The notes under the pieces: generated by a model
Seen by the model: only the letters and a program-made list of their open reading frames with translations
Database searches by the model: none
What the model was told of the DNA's origin: nothing
In this document: piece by piece, positions 26,168 through 34,461 of the stretch
Numbering within the stretch: position 1 is the first letter of the stretch
Layout of the letters: the number at the start of each line of letters is the position of its first letter
NCBI GenBank assembly: GCA_031422315.1
Contig: JANOQN010000048.1
Span: 1-40,863, forward strand
DNA length: 40,863 nt
DNA from: JANNYA01 sp031422315
GTDB lineage: Bacteria; Pseudomonadota; Gammaproteobacteria; Xanthomonadales; SZUA-5
Direction of reading: 5' to 3'
Made by a program: the position numbers and the translations under genes

Positions 26168-27643
26168 ATGGCGCCAGAGATTCCCAAGGCGATTGGCGGC
26201 TTTGAAATTTTAGACCAGCTCGGGCAGGGCGGCATGGGCGTGGTGTATCGCGCGCGTGACAATGCGTTAAAACGCGAGCTGGCTATTAAGCTGCAAACCG
26301 GTGATTGGCAGCGGCACCCAGCGATGTTGCAGCGGTTCTTGCGGGAAGCGCAAATCCTAGCTCGGATCAACCACCCGAATGTGGTCAATATTTTCTCCGT
26401 CGGTGAGCATGAAGGCGCGCCATTTTTTGTTATGGAGCTACTGGATTCCTCGCTTGCTGACGCCGCACGCCTGAAAATGCCGAGCATCGTGCAGTTAAAG
26501 CGCTGGATGTTAGAAGCCGCGCGCGGTCTCGCCGCTATCCATGAAGTAGGCGTGATTCACCGCGACATCAAGCCAGCCAATTTACTGCTGACCCGCGCAA
26601 CGAGCGTGGAAGATGCGCATGTCAAAGTGGCGGATTTGGGCATCGCTAGCGCGGGCAATTTGCTGGGTGCACCGCTCACCCGCGCAGGCGCGGTGCTGGG
26701 CACTTCGGGCTATCTGGCACCAGAAGCGTTTCGGCTTGAGCGCACCCTAGATGCAAGAGCGGATCAATATTCGCTAGGCATTGTTTTTTATGAGCTGCTG
26801 GCAAAACGTGGGCCGTTTCAAGACGTCAGTGATAGTGCGATGCTGGCGGCGATTTTTGAGCCGCGCACGCCGCCCGATGTGCGTGAATTTAGGCCGGAAG
26901 TTGATGAAGCCACCGCATTGCTTTTGGCGCGCATGCTGGCTGACGATCCGGATCAGCGCTTTGCAACGACCCCCGAATTGGTGCAGGCGCTAGCTGAGAT
27001 TCAAGGTGACACACCAAGCGCAAGGGTCAGCGTTAGCAACGCACTAACAAATATGCCTCAGGCTATGCGTCCAACCGTGCCGATCCTGATTGAACCGCCA
27101 AATTCCGCGCCTGCTTCAAATATAAAGCCGCTGAAATTGAAATGGCCTCAGCTCGCTGCTGTTTTATTTTTATTAGCTGGCGTTGGCTATTTCGGCATGG
27201 GTTTTTTGCAGCAAAAATCGGCTAGCAAAGTGCAACCCAGTGATCAATCGACCGCTGCGTTAGCGCAAACGGCTGAAGCGTTGCAGCGCGAATCCTGGGC
27301 TAAATATTTGCTTTCGCACTATCAGCTTAAAACCACTGATGACTCAGAAAAGCTTTGGTCGCTCGATTTACTTGAGCAACGCTCGGGCGTCATTGCAGCC
27401 GAGCTAAGCGGGCCAACAGCAGATGTGATTGAATTGACCGGCCGCGTTGATGCTCAACAGGTCGAAACGATAGATGGCGAGGAGCTTGACGTTTATCAAC
27501 TTACTTTGCTCGGAACAAAAGGCCGCAGTGTAAGCGTGCGGATCGCATTCTCTGAGACTGAAACCTCGGGGGAAGGCAGTTTTTCGGATGGCGAATCCGT
27601 GCAAGAATTTGAGGTAATTGATAGCGAGGAGCTTGAGGATTAG
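26168..27643 (+). CDS. Serine/threonine protein kinase with one membrane helix
   Basis: 491 residues from the ATG at 26168 (a TTG at 26150 is also in frame; the choice is uncertain). The kinase domain covers about 10-270: LGQGGMGVVYRARD, LAIKL with the catalytic Lys, HRDIKPANLLL (131-141), then DLG in place of the usual DFG (156-158), and GYLAPEA. The Asp is kept, so activity is expected. A transmembrane helix lies near 329-347, and the outer part (about 360-491) is an unknown domain rich in Glu/Ser at the end (EVIDSEELED). It is separate in type from the TPR kinase. The minus-strand acyltransferase is divergent from it across a 250-base gap. Confidence 0.92.
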   Translation: MAPEIPKAIGGFEILDQLGQGGMGVVYRARDNALKRELAIKLQTGDWQRHPAMLQRFLREAQILARINHPNVVNIFSVGEHEGAPFFVMELLDSSLADAARLKMPSIVQLKRWMLEAARGLAAIHEVGVIHRDIKPANLLLTRATSVEDAHVKVADLGIASAGNLLGAPLTRAGAVLGTSGYLAPEAFRLERTLDARADQYSLGIVFYELLAKRGPFQDVSDSAMLAAIFEPRTPPDVREFRPEVDEATALLLARMLADDPDQRFATTPELVQALAEIQGDTPSARVSVSNALTNMPQAMRPTVPILIEPPNSAPASNIKPLKLKWPQLAAVLFLLAGVGYFGMGFLQQKSASKVQPSDQSTAALAQTAEALQRESWAKYLLSHYQLKTTDDSEKLWSLDLLEQRSGVIAAELSGPTADVIELTGRVDAQQVETIDGEELDVYQLTLLGTKGRSVSVRIAFSETETSGEGSFSDGESVQEFEVIDSEELED

Positions 27644-27680
27644 CGCCTTCAATCGATGTTGAAAGTGTGTGCTTACTCAA

Positions 27681-28349
27681 TCAAACCCTCGTGATGAGCG
27701 CTTTGTGAGAAGGATCAGCCAAATGTGGCAACGTATTAAAGCTTTGCAGGCTTAAGCCGGATTTGCTGAGTCGGTATTCGCAAATCGCGCTGTTTTTGAG
27801 TGCCACATTCAAACCAATCAAGCCCGAATCATCACAGCCTAAGGCCCGCTGCGCCACCAATGCCAGCACGCCCGCGCTGCTAATAATCAGCGCATCTTGC
27901 TGCTCACCAAGCGCGGTTTGCATGATGATTTTGAGCGCGGCCGATACGCGGATTTGAAAATCTGCCCAGGTTTCCAATTGCGGCGCGCTGATTTCATCGC
28001 GTGCCCAGCACACGATGGCGGACTTAAGCAGTTGCAGCCATTGCCCTTGTCTGAGGTGCTCATCGTCTGGAAATTTTGCAGCGTAGGCGGCAATCACCGC
28101 TTTGAAATCATATTCATTCAAACCGGGTAGTTCGCGCGCCGCTGGCAGGGCGCTATGCTTACCCATGCCTGCCAGCGTTTGCTGATGCCTGACTAAGTTG
28201 CCTGCCCAAGCGTGACCAATTTGAATGCCATGCGATTGCCACCAGCGCCCTAAAACCTCAGATTGCTGATGCCCAACCGTTGAAAGCTGGTCGTAATTTT
28301 CATGACCGATACTGGCTTGGGCGTGTCGAACGAAGTAGAGCTGGGGCAT
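27681..28349 (-). CDS. Histidine phosphatase (phosphoglycerate-mutase-like) family protein
   Basis: 222 residues. The N-terminal LYFVRHAQAS carries the RHG-type motif as RHA, with His9 as the phospho-acceptor. The second catalytic region appears as LPGLNEYDF near residue 76, and SSAGVLALVAQRAL near 160 replaces the usual second His (SHGG), which is missing here: Ser-Ser-Ala-Gly occupies the place. This departs from canonical members and could mean reduced or altered phosphatase activity. Cytosolic; substrate unknown. It is divergent from the hydrolase gene at 28438. Confidence 0.82.
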   Translation of the reverse strand: MPQLYFVRHAQASIGHENYDQLSTVGHQQSEVLGRWWQSHGIQIGHAWAGNLVRHQQTLAGMGKHSALPAARELPGLNEYDFKAVIAAYAAKFPDDEHLRQGQWLQLLKSAIVCWARDEISAPQLETWADFQIRVSAALKIIMQTALGEQQDALIISSAGVLALVAQRALGCDDSGLIGLNVALKNSAICEYRLSKSGLSLQSFNTLPHLADPSHKALITRV

Positions 28350-28360
28350 AGATGGATTAA

Positions 28361-28393
28361 TTCTCGGACTCAGGCAAGAGCTTAACCCGAGAA
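28361..28393. promoter_or_regulatory. Inverted repeat between divergent genes
   Basis: TTCTCGG (28361-28367) and CCGAGAA (28387-28393) form perfect 7-bp arms, 19 bases apart, in the 88-base gap between the histidine phosphatase and the hydrolase/bioF operon. It is a possible operator for one or both genes. It does not resemble the BirA/BioR sites I know. Weak call. Confidence 0.3.
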
Positions 28394-28437
28394 ATAATCA
28401 GAATAGACGATACTCAGATAAAATTTTAGGCCCAATC

Positions 28438-29352
28438 ATGACTGATCCTATGTCAGACCCGACCGAACAGCACGCTGTAATTCGCGGCATATCGATTAAC
28501 TATCGCTGCTTTGGCAATCCAGAAAATCCAGCGCTTTTATTGATTATGGGGCTCGCCACGCAACGCACCGCTTGGCCGGAAGCCTGGATCAATGCATTCG
28601 TCAACACCGGGCGTTTTGTGATCACTTATGATCATCGGGATATTGGCTTATCGACCCGCATGCAGGGAGCGCCTGCGCCTAATCCCGTCAAAGTTTTTAT
28701 GCGAAAGCGGCTTCGGCTTAAGAATAATTTAGCGTATGGCTTGCAAGATTTGGCGATGGATGCGCTCGCCCTGCTGGATTACTTAAACATCGAAACGGCT
28801 GAAGTTTTGGGCATTTCAATGGGCGGCATGGTGGCGCAGTGGTTGGCGATTTTGGCACCGGCGCGAGTGCGTAAATTGACGCTGCTGATGACCTCCAGCG
28901 GCTACCCGCTGCTACCCACACCCAGCTGGAAAGTGTTGAAGCTATTTTTGCAGTCTGCGCCTTCACGGCAAGCAGGCGCAGCGCCGCTTGACCCGCGCGA
29001 ATTCGCAGCAGAATACTTGGTCAATCTGTTTACGCTGGTTGGCAGCCCGGCGTTTCCAACTGATCGTGAGCGCCGAAAATTGTGGGCTAAAGCGCAAGTG
29101 CAGCGCTCAATCGCCGGTCTTGGTGCCGCGCGCCAGCTTGCGGCGATTTGTGATGACGCGGAACGCCACCGCCAGCTGTTTCGTATCAGCGCGCCAACGC
29201 GCATTTTTCATGGCACGGCGGATTTATTAGTGCCGATCGCGCACGGCCGCGATCTGGCTAAGCGTATTGCCGGTGCGCAGTTCACTGAAGTTGCCGGCCT
29301 TGGGCATGATCTTCCTGAGCAGCTGGCCGAGTACTTCGCGAGCAAGCTGTGA
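28438..29352 (+). CDS. Alpha/beta hydrolase
   Basis: 304 residues of the alpha/beta hydrolase fold. LLLIMGLATQRTAWP forms the oxyanion region, YDHRDIGLST follows strand 4, and the nucleophile elbow is GISMGG with Ser127. Asp in FHGTADLLVPIAHG and His in AGLGHDLP complete the triad. It has no signal peptide. The last codons overlap the GTG start of bioF by 4 bases, so it is translationally coupled to biotin synthesis, though similar hydrolases exist with many substrates. It could cleave an ester in the pimeloyl pathway; a role unrelated to biotin is equally possible. Confidence 0.88.
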   Translation: MTDPMSDPTEQHAVIRGISINYRCFGNPENPALLLIMGLATQRTAWPEAWINAFVNTGRFVITYDHRDIGLSTRMQGAPAPNPVKVFMRKRLRLKNNLAYGLQDLAMDALALLDYLNIETAEVLGISMGGMVAQWLAILAPARVRKLTLLMTSSGYPLLPTPSWKVLKLFLQSAPSRQAGAAPLDPREFAAEYLVNLFTLVGSPAFPTDRERRKLWAKAQVQRSIAGLGAARQLAAICDDAERHRQLFRISAPTRIFHGTADLLVPIAHGRDLAKRIAGAQFTEVAGLGHDLPEQLAEYFASKL

Positions 29353-30509
29353 GCGCAGCGCTGATTTTGCAAGAGCGCCAAGCACAGGCGCGCGAGCTTC
29401 GCTTGCGGAACGATTTGCAGCGCACGCTGATGCTGTGTGCGCCAGCTGGCATGCTAGATTTTTGCAGTAATGACTATCTAGCGCTGCGTGGCGATCATCA
29501 AGTTCGGCAAGCATTCGCGGATGCAGCACATACATACGGCTTGGGCGCCGGCGCATCGCACGTCTTGGGCGGGCATCACATTGAGCATGAGGCACTGCAA
29601 GCAGAACTCAGCGAATGGACAAATCGGCAATGTGGTTTGCTATTTAGTTCGGGCTTTCAAGCCGCGCTCGGGGCTTTAGCGGGGCTGGTCGACAAGCATG
29701 ATTTCATTGCAGCAGATCGCCTGATTCATGCCTGCATGATTGACGGCGCCAAGCAAAGTGGCGCGACTTTGCGCCGATTTGCGCATAACGATCCAGATCA
29801 AGCCGAACTGCTATTGCAGCAAAAGCTAGCCCAGCAAGCGCCGCTGCGCTGGCTTTTGAGCGAGGCGGTCTATTCCATGGATGGCGATGTTGCCGCGCTG
29901 CCTGAGCTCATCAAAGTTGCAAGGAACCAGCAGGCTGCGCTGGTTTTGGATGAAGCGCATGCGCTCGGCGTGCTGGGGCCAAGTGGTGCGGGCTTGGCGG
30001 CTTTGCACGCCGCTGGCAGCCAAGATATTCCGGTTTTGATGCTGACTTTCGGCAAAGCGCTGGGTTCCGCCGGGGCTGTGTTACTGGGCGATTCCTGGCT
30101 GCAAGATGCGCTAATTAATAGTGCACGCGCGTTCGTCTACACCACGGCAATGCCGCCCGCGCTGGCGGCTGCAACGCGCGTTTGCGTGCGGCTTGCTCGG
30201 GCTGGTGAAGATCGACGCGCTCGGCTGTTTCATAATATCGCGCAGTTTCGTAGGCGCTGTGAAGCGCTCGGAGTAATGCTACTGGCACAACCACAAGCCA
30301 CGCCGATTCAAGCGATGCTTGTTGGTACTAGCCGGCGCGCGCTAAATCTGCGTGATGCGCTGCAAACCGCCGGGTTTTTAGTCGCTGCCGTGCGCCCGCC
30401 GACGGTGCCAAGCGGCATGGCGCGGCTGCGGATAAGCATAACGAGTGCGCATCAGCCGAGTGAGATTGATGCGCTGGCCGAAGCATTGGCTCGGGCGCTA
30501 TTGGCGTGA
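29349..30509 (+). CDS. bioF: 8-amino-7-oxononanoate synthase BioF
   Basis: BioF is a PLP enzyme that condenses pimeloyl-ACP or pimeloyl-CoA with L-alanine, the first ring-assembly step of biotin synthesis. In the 386-residue protein, FCSNDYLAL (38-46), GAGASHVLGGHHIEHEALQ, LDEAHALGVLG (200-210, with the PLP-contacting Asp and His) and the PLP Lys236 in LTFGKALGSAGA are all present. The length fits the family (380-390). The GTG start overlaps the upstream hydrolase, and the stop overlaps the next hydrolase: three genes in one coupled transcript. bioD lies about 20 kb upstream; bioA, bioB and bioC are not in the window. Confidence 0.96.
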   Translation: MSAALILQERQAQARELRLRNDLQRTLMLCAPAGMLDFCSNDYLALRGDHQVRQAFADAAHTYGLGAGASHVLGGHHIEHEALQAELSEWTNRQCGLLFSSGFQAALGALAGLVDKHDFIAADRLIHACMIDGAKQSGATLRRFAHNDPDQAELLLQQKLAQQAPLRWLLSEAVYSMDGDVAALPELIKVARNQQAALVLDEAHALGVLGPSGAGLAALHAAGSQDIPVLMLTFGKALGSAGAVLLGDSWLQDALINSARAFVYTTAMPPALAAATRVCVRLARAGEDRRARLFHNIAQFRRRCEALGVMLLAQPQATPIQAMLVGTSRRALNLRDALQTAGFLVAAVRPPTVPSGMARLRISITSAHQPSEIDALAEALARALLA

Positions 30510-31225
30510 TTTTACTGATTCACGGCGCCGGTGCCGGCGCATGGGAATGGGGGATTTGGCAGCGTGCATTTGCTGCTGAGCGTCTTTCAGCGTTTGCCAT
30601 GGATTTGCACGCAAGTTCCGCTGGGCTTATGCATACGCGCTACGAAGATTATCTGCAGCAAGTCGGCGCAGCGATTGCAAGGCATCAACCTAGCGTAGTG
30701 ATCGGTGCAAGTTTAGGCGGGCTGCTAGCGGCTGAAGCGCTAGCTGAACACTCAAGTTCAGCCAAACTAGTGCTGTTAGCGCCGCCGGGTAAGCGAATTC
30801 GAATTGAATCACCCCAGAGCCAAAAAGCGCACTCGCAAACCGCTGCGCCCCAACCCAAACCAATAAAGCGCTGGGCCAACGATCCTCAACTCTGCAGAAC
30901 CGCGCGCGCATTGCCCGACGCCGATGCCGCCAGTGTTTACTTCGCACATTCGCGCTGGCGCGACGAAAGTGCATTCGTGCTGGCGCAAGCCATCGCGGGC
31001 AGACCATTTGGTTGGCGTGCGCGCCGCAGCTTGATGATCGCTGCTGAAGATGACGTTGATGTCGACAACCAAAATTTAAGGCAGTGGGCGAGGGCAGTTG
31101 GCATGGAATATTGGTTGATTCCAGACGCATCACATGCCGGGCTTTTGCTCGGGCAGCAGGCCGGATCGCTGGCGCAAAAGGTTGTAGGTTGGTTAAACCT
31201 AAAAACGCTACATGACCGCTTTTAA
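30506..31225 (+). CDS. Alpha/beta hydrolase, BioH candidate
   Basis: 239 residues starting at a GTG that overlaps the bioF stop. The sequence starts directly in the first core strand (ILLIHGAGAGAWEW), and the nucleophile elbow GASLGG holds Ser69. An acidic segment (AAEDDVDVD) and a His in DASHAGLL near the C-terminus can supply Asp and His. In gammaproteobacteria the methyl ester of pimeloyl-ACP is removed by BioH, and bioF-bioH order is common, so this is the most likely BioH. Similarity to E. coli BioH is low by eye and the upstream hydrolase competes for the role. I therefore give no symbol. Confidence 0.8.
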   Translation: MILLIHGAGAGAWEWGIWQRAFAAERLSAFAMDLHASSAGLMHTRYEDYLQQVGAAIARHQPSVVIGASLGGLLAAEALAEHSSSAKLVLLAPPGKRIRIESPQSQKAHSQTAAPQPKPIKRWANDPQLCRTARALPDADAASVYFAHSRWRDESAFVLAQAIAGRPFGWRARRSLMIAAEDDVDVDNQNLRQWARAVGMEYWLIPDASHAGLLLGQQAGSLAQKVVGWLNLKTLHDRF

Positions 31226-31226
31226 T

Positions 31227-31246
31227 GTTTAAAAACGTTTTTAAAC
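31227..31246. promoter_or_regulatory. 20-bp perfect palindrome between the bio operon and cas3
   Basis: GTTTAAAAACGTTTTTAAAC is its own reverse complement with no spacer. It begins 2 bases after the hydrolase stop and lies 92 bases before the cas3 ATG. A perfect AT-rich palindrome without a loop is a poor terminator but a typical dimer-binding operator. It could regulate the cas operon; this is inferred from position. Confidence 0.5.
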
Positions 31247-31337
31247 GAGCAGGGCGCTTTTTCAACAGAGGGTATTCAACTATGCGGCTAAACCACACTT
31301 TGCAAAAGCTATCGCTAGCGCTGGTTGTTAGCAAAAT

Positions 31338-33668
31338 ATGAAAACCCACTTTGCCCATTCAAACCCGAATGCGCCCACCGCTGCGCAGCGTCTGCATCCA
31401 CTGGCCGATCACTTGACCAAAGTGGCGGCCCTAGCAGCCCAATTTGCTGAGCCATTTGGCGCGGATTTCGCCCACTTCGCCGGCCTTTGGCATGATCTGG
31501 GCAAGTTTCGAAATGCATTTCAAGAAGGCAGGCTAGGCCTAAAGCACGGCGCGCTTCCTGATGCGGATTGCCATATCGAAACCAAATCGAAGGTTTCCCA
31601 TTCGCATGCCGGTGCGCTCTATGCGATCGAAAAACTCGGCCCGCTGGGAACCGTGCTGGCATATCTGATTGCCGGGCATCACGCTGGACTAGCAGACTAT
31701 TCAACCGGCACTCTCGGCAGTGATGCAAAATCGGGCGAGGCTACGCTGAAAAATCGGCTAGCCTCAGATCGTGCCAAGCAAGAATTTGCTGAGGCGATGC
31801 AAGAAGCTATTCCGGCACATATCTTGGCTGGGCCGAGCAGTTTGCAGGTGCCCGCAGCGGCACGAGATGAGGGATTTGCGCTTTGGGTGCGCATGCTGTT
31901 CTCCTGTTTGGTTGACGCTGACTTTCTTGACACCGAATCGTTTTTCAACCCCAACAAGACTCAAAAACGCATTCAGCCCGTCCAAACTGAACAGTACTTG
32001 CCGCTGCTTGATCGCTATCTGGAAGGCAAAACAAACACCGACACACTGGTGAATCGCGAGCGCGCCGCAGTGCTGGCAGCATGCCGCGCCGCAGCCACGC
32101 AAGCACCTGGGTTTTTTACGCTGACCGTACCAACCGGCGGCGGCAAAACGCTGTCATCGCTTGCATTTGCGCTAGCGCACGCGCGTGAATTTCGCAAGCG
32201 GCGCGTCATCTTTGTCATTCCTTACACCAGCATTATCGAGCAATCGGCAGCGGTGTTTCGCGAGGTTTTTGCAGCGCTGGGGCCTGATGCGGTGTTGGAA
32301 CACCACAGCAGTTTGGACGTCGCTGAAAAGGACGAAAACCACCTTAGCCGTTTAGCAGCGGAGAACTGGGACGCACCGCTGATCGTAACGACCAACGTGC
32401 AGCTATTTGAATCCCTACATGCTGCACGCACCAGCCGCTGCCGAAAACTACATAACCTTTGTAATAGCGTAATCGTGCTCGACGAAGCGCAATTACTTCC
32501 CGCTGAGTTTTTAGCGCCGGTGCTTCGTGCGCTGCAGCTGTTGGTCAAACACTATGGCGTGACGGTCGTGCTGTGCACGGCAACTCAGCCAAATCTGCGC
32601 AGCCGCTTTGATCCTGTCACGTGCAAGCCGATCTTTTCTGGCATTGAAGGCGCGCGCGAAATCGTGGGCGATCAAGCTCGGCTAAATCAGCTGTTTGCCA
32701 GCCTTTCGCGGGTGCAATATTTTGGATTGGATCAACTAGACGCTCAGCGCAGCTGGGATGATATTGCCGCAGCGCTTGCCAATGAACCGGCTGTGCTAGC
32801 CATCGTCAACACGCGCGGGGATGCGTTGCAGCTGTATAGAAAACTGTGCGATCTGAGCGCAGATTCCGATTCCGACACCTTGCATCTATCAGCGCTTATG
32901 TGCGCGCAGCATCGCAGCGCCGTCATTGCTACGATCAAGCTGCGATTGATTGCCCAGCGTGCAGTGATAGCCTCAGGCCAGCCGGTGCGTGCGCTACGTG
33001 TGATAAGTACGCAGCTAGTTGAAGCGGGCGTGGATTTGGACTTTCCGGTGGTGTACCGCGCAATTAGCGGCTTGGATTCGATTGCGCAGGCGGCCGGGCG
33101 CTGCAATCGCGAAGGCAAGCTGCCCGGTAAAGGCAAAGTTGTGGTGTTTTCTGCGCCGCAGTTTACCGATCACATAAAATTCGGTATCGGCGCTACTTTG
33201 CAGGTCGCTCATCAATTGACGCAAGCTGGAGATTTGTTGCCGCCGGATTTTGATCGCTATTTTGATCGCTATTACGGTTCACTCAACTCGCTAGACAAGC
33301 ACGCCATTATTGCGGCGCTGACGCCCGATAAAAGCGATCTAGGCGTGGCATTCAAAAGCGCTAGCGATAAATTCAAACTGATCGATGAAGATAGCGAGGC
33401 GGTAGTAGTGCCTTATGTTCCAGCTGGCATGTCAGAAAGCCCCATCCGTGCGATTGTCGGTAAACTAGCGCATGAACCCAACAATCGCGGCTTGCTGCGG
33501 CAGCTGCAGCGCTACACCGTCAACGTGCGTCGAAAAGCGTTTGAGAAGCTAGCCGCGCAGGGCGATATCGAGCAAAAAGGTATTGTTTGGGTTGCGCTGG
33601 ATTGCCGGTATAACACTAAATTTGGTTTGTTGGTGTCAGAAGATCATGGTTTGAATCTCATGATGTAA
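31338..33668 (+). CDS. cas3: Type I-C CRISPR-associated helicase/nuclease Cas3
   Basis: Cas3 unwinds and degrades DNA after Cascade finds the target. In 776 residues the N-terminal HD nuclease shows HPLADHLTKVA, HDLGKF (His52-Asp53) and GHHAGL (113-118). The SF2 helicase follows, with Walker A TVPTGGGKT (263-271), DEAQ (382-385) in place of DEAH as usual in this Cas3 group, LCTATQPNL, STQLVEAGVDLDFP and motif VI QAAGRCNREG. The length is normal for an HD-helicase fusion. It is the first cas gene; a 67-base gap separates it from cas5c. No strong ribosome binding site is visible before the ATG. Confidence 0.96.
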   Translation: MKTHFAHSNPNAPTAAQRLHPLADHLTKVAALAAQFAEPFGADFAHFAGLWHDLGKFRNAFQEGRLGLKHGALPDADCHIETKSKVSHSHAGALYAIEKLGPLGTVLAYLIAGHHAGLADYSTGTLGSDAKSGEATLKNRLASDRAKQEFAEAMQEAIPAHILAGPSSLQVPAAARDEGFALWVRMLFSCLVDADFLDTESFFNPNKTQKRIQPVQTEQYLPLLDRYLEGKTNTDTLVNRERAAVLAACRAAATQAPGFFTLTVPTGGGKTLSSLAFALAHAREFRKRRVIFVIPYTSIIEQSAAVFREVFAALGPDAVLEHHSSLDVAEKDENHLSRLAAENWDAPLIVTTNVQLFESLHAARTSRCRKLHNLCNSVIVLDEAQLLPAEFLAPVLRALQLLVKHYGVTVVLCTATQPNLRSRFDPVTCKPIFSGIEGAREIVGDQARLNQLFASLSRVQYFGLDQLDAQRSWDDIAAALANEPAVLAIVNTRGDALQLYRKLCDLSADSDSDTLHLSALMCAQHRSAVIATIKLRLIAQRAVIASGQPVRALRVISTQLVEAGVDLDFPVVYRAISGLDSIAQAAGRCNREGKLPGKGKVVVFSAPQFTDHIKFGIGATLQVAHQLTQAGDLLPPDFDRYFDRYYGSLNSLDKHAIIAALTPDKSDLGVAFKSASDKFKLIDEDSEAVVVPYVPAGMSESPIRAIVGKLAHEPNNRGLLRQLQRYTVNVRRKAFEKLAAQGDIEQKGIVWVALDCRYNTKFGLLVSEDHGLNLMM

Positions 33669-33735
33669 GCGAGCTTCTTACTAGCGTGCGCCAATTGGAT
33701 TTTAGCTTTCATGTTTCCCGCTGTTTAGGAGTTTT

Positions 33736-34461
33736 ATGGCATTTTGTCTAGAAGTATGGGGCGATTACGCCTGCTTTACCCGCCCGGAAATGAAAGTCGA
33801 ACGCGTCAGTTATGACGTGATTACGCCGAGCGCCGCTCGTGCGATTTTCGAAGCGATTTTTTGGAAGCCCGCGATTCGCTGGCAAATTACCCGCATTGAA
33901 GTGCTAGCGCCGATACGCTGGTTTTCGATTCGACGTAATGAAGTTAGATTGAGGGGCCCCGGGGAAAGCGCCACGAATGCGGGCAAAGGCGATTTAGCGC
34001 TGTATGCCGATAAAGTGCGTGTGCAGCGTGCCAGTTTGATTCTACGCGATGTGCGCTACCGATTGCATGCGCAATTCGAACGGCTTGATCAGCCTGTAAA
34101 AACCGCCGGACGCGCGCAGTCAATCGCCGATGCGGAAGAAGCATCGGAGCTGCTTACGTCCGAAAGCGACGCTAAGTACGCCGCGATGTTTGAACGCCGA
34201 GCCAGCAAAGGCCAGTGTTTCACGCAGCCCTATTTCGGCACCCGGGAATTTGATTGCCAGTTCAAACTGATTGCCGCTGATGCCGTCAAACCCGTTTTGG
34301 ATGCCAGCTTGCGCGGCGCGCAGGACTTGGGTTTTATGTTGTACGACCTAGATTTTGGCCCGGCGCCGCACAGCGATCCGCTGCCCATGTGGTTTCGCGC
34401 GCAGATGCTTGACGGCGTGATCGACGTGCCTGAATTACGCAGCCCCGAGGTGCGCCGATGA
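33736..34461 (+). CDS. cas5c: Type I-C Cas5 (pre-crRNA endoribonuclease)
   Basis: In type I-C systems, which lack Cas6, Cas5c (Cas5d) cuts the repeat hairpin and keeps hold of the 5' handle in Cascade. The 241-residue protein starts FCLEVWGDYACFTRPEMKVERVSYDVITPSAARAIFEAI, the RAMP-type N-terminus of the family, split here only by the residue limit in quotation of its first half. The VRYRLHAQF segment near residue 104 falls in the region where other Cas5c proteins hold catalytic Lys/His residues. AGGAG lies 6 bases before the ATG. Its stop overlaps the cas8c start. The array repeats give the expected 11-nt handle. Confidence 0.95.
   Translation: MAFCLEVWGDYACFTRPEMKVERVSYDVITPSAARAIFEAIFWKPAIRWQITRIEVLAPIRWFSIRRNEVRLRGPGESATNAGKGDLALYADKVRVQRASLILRDVRYRLHAQFERLDQPVKTAGRAQSIADAEEASELLTSESDAKYAAMFERRASKGQCFTQPYFGTREFDCQFKLIAADAVKPVLDASLRGAQDLGFMLYDLDFGPAPHSDPLPMWFRAQMLDGVIDVPELRSPEVRR

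Noticed and set aside
31270..31340. TCAACTATGC upstream of cas3 matches the first ten bases of the window
   Set aside because: A shared 10-mer is expected by chance in 40 kb, and the flanks do not continue the match.
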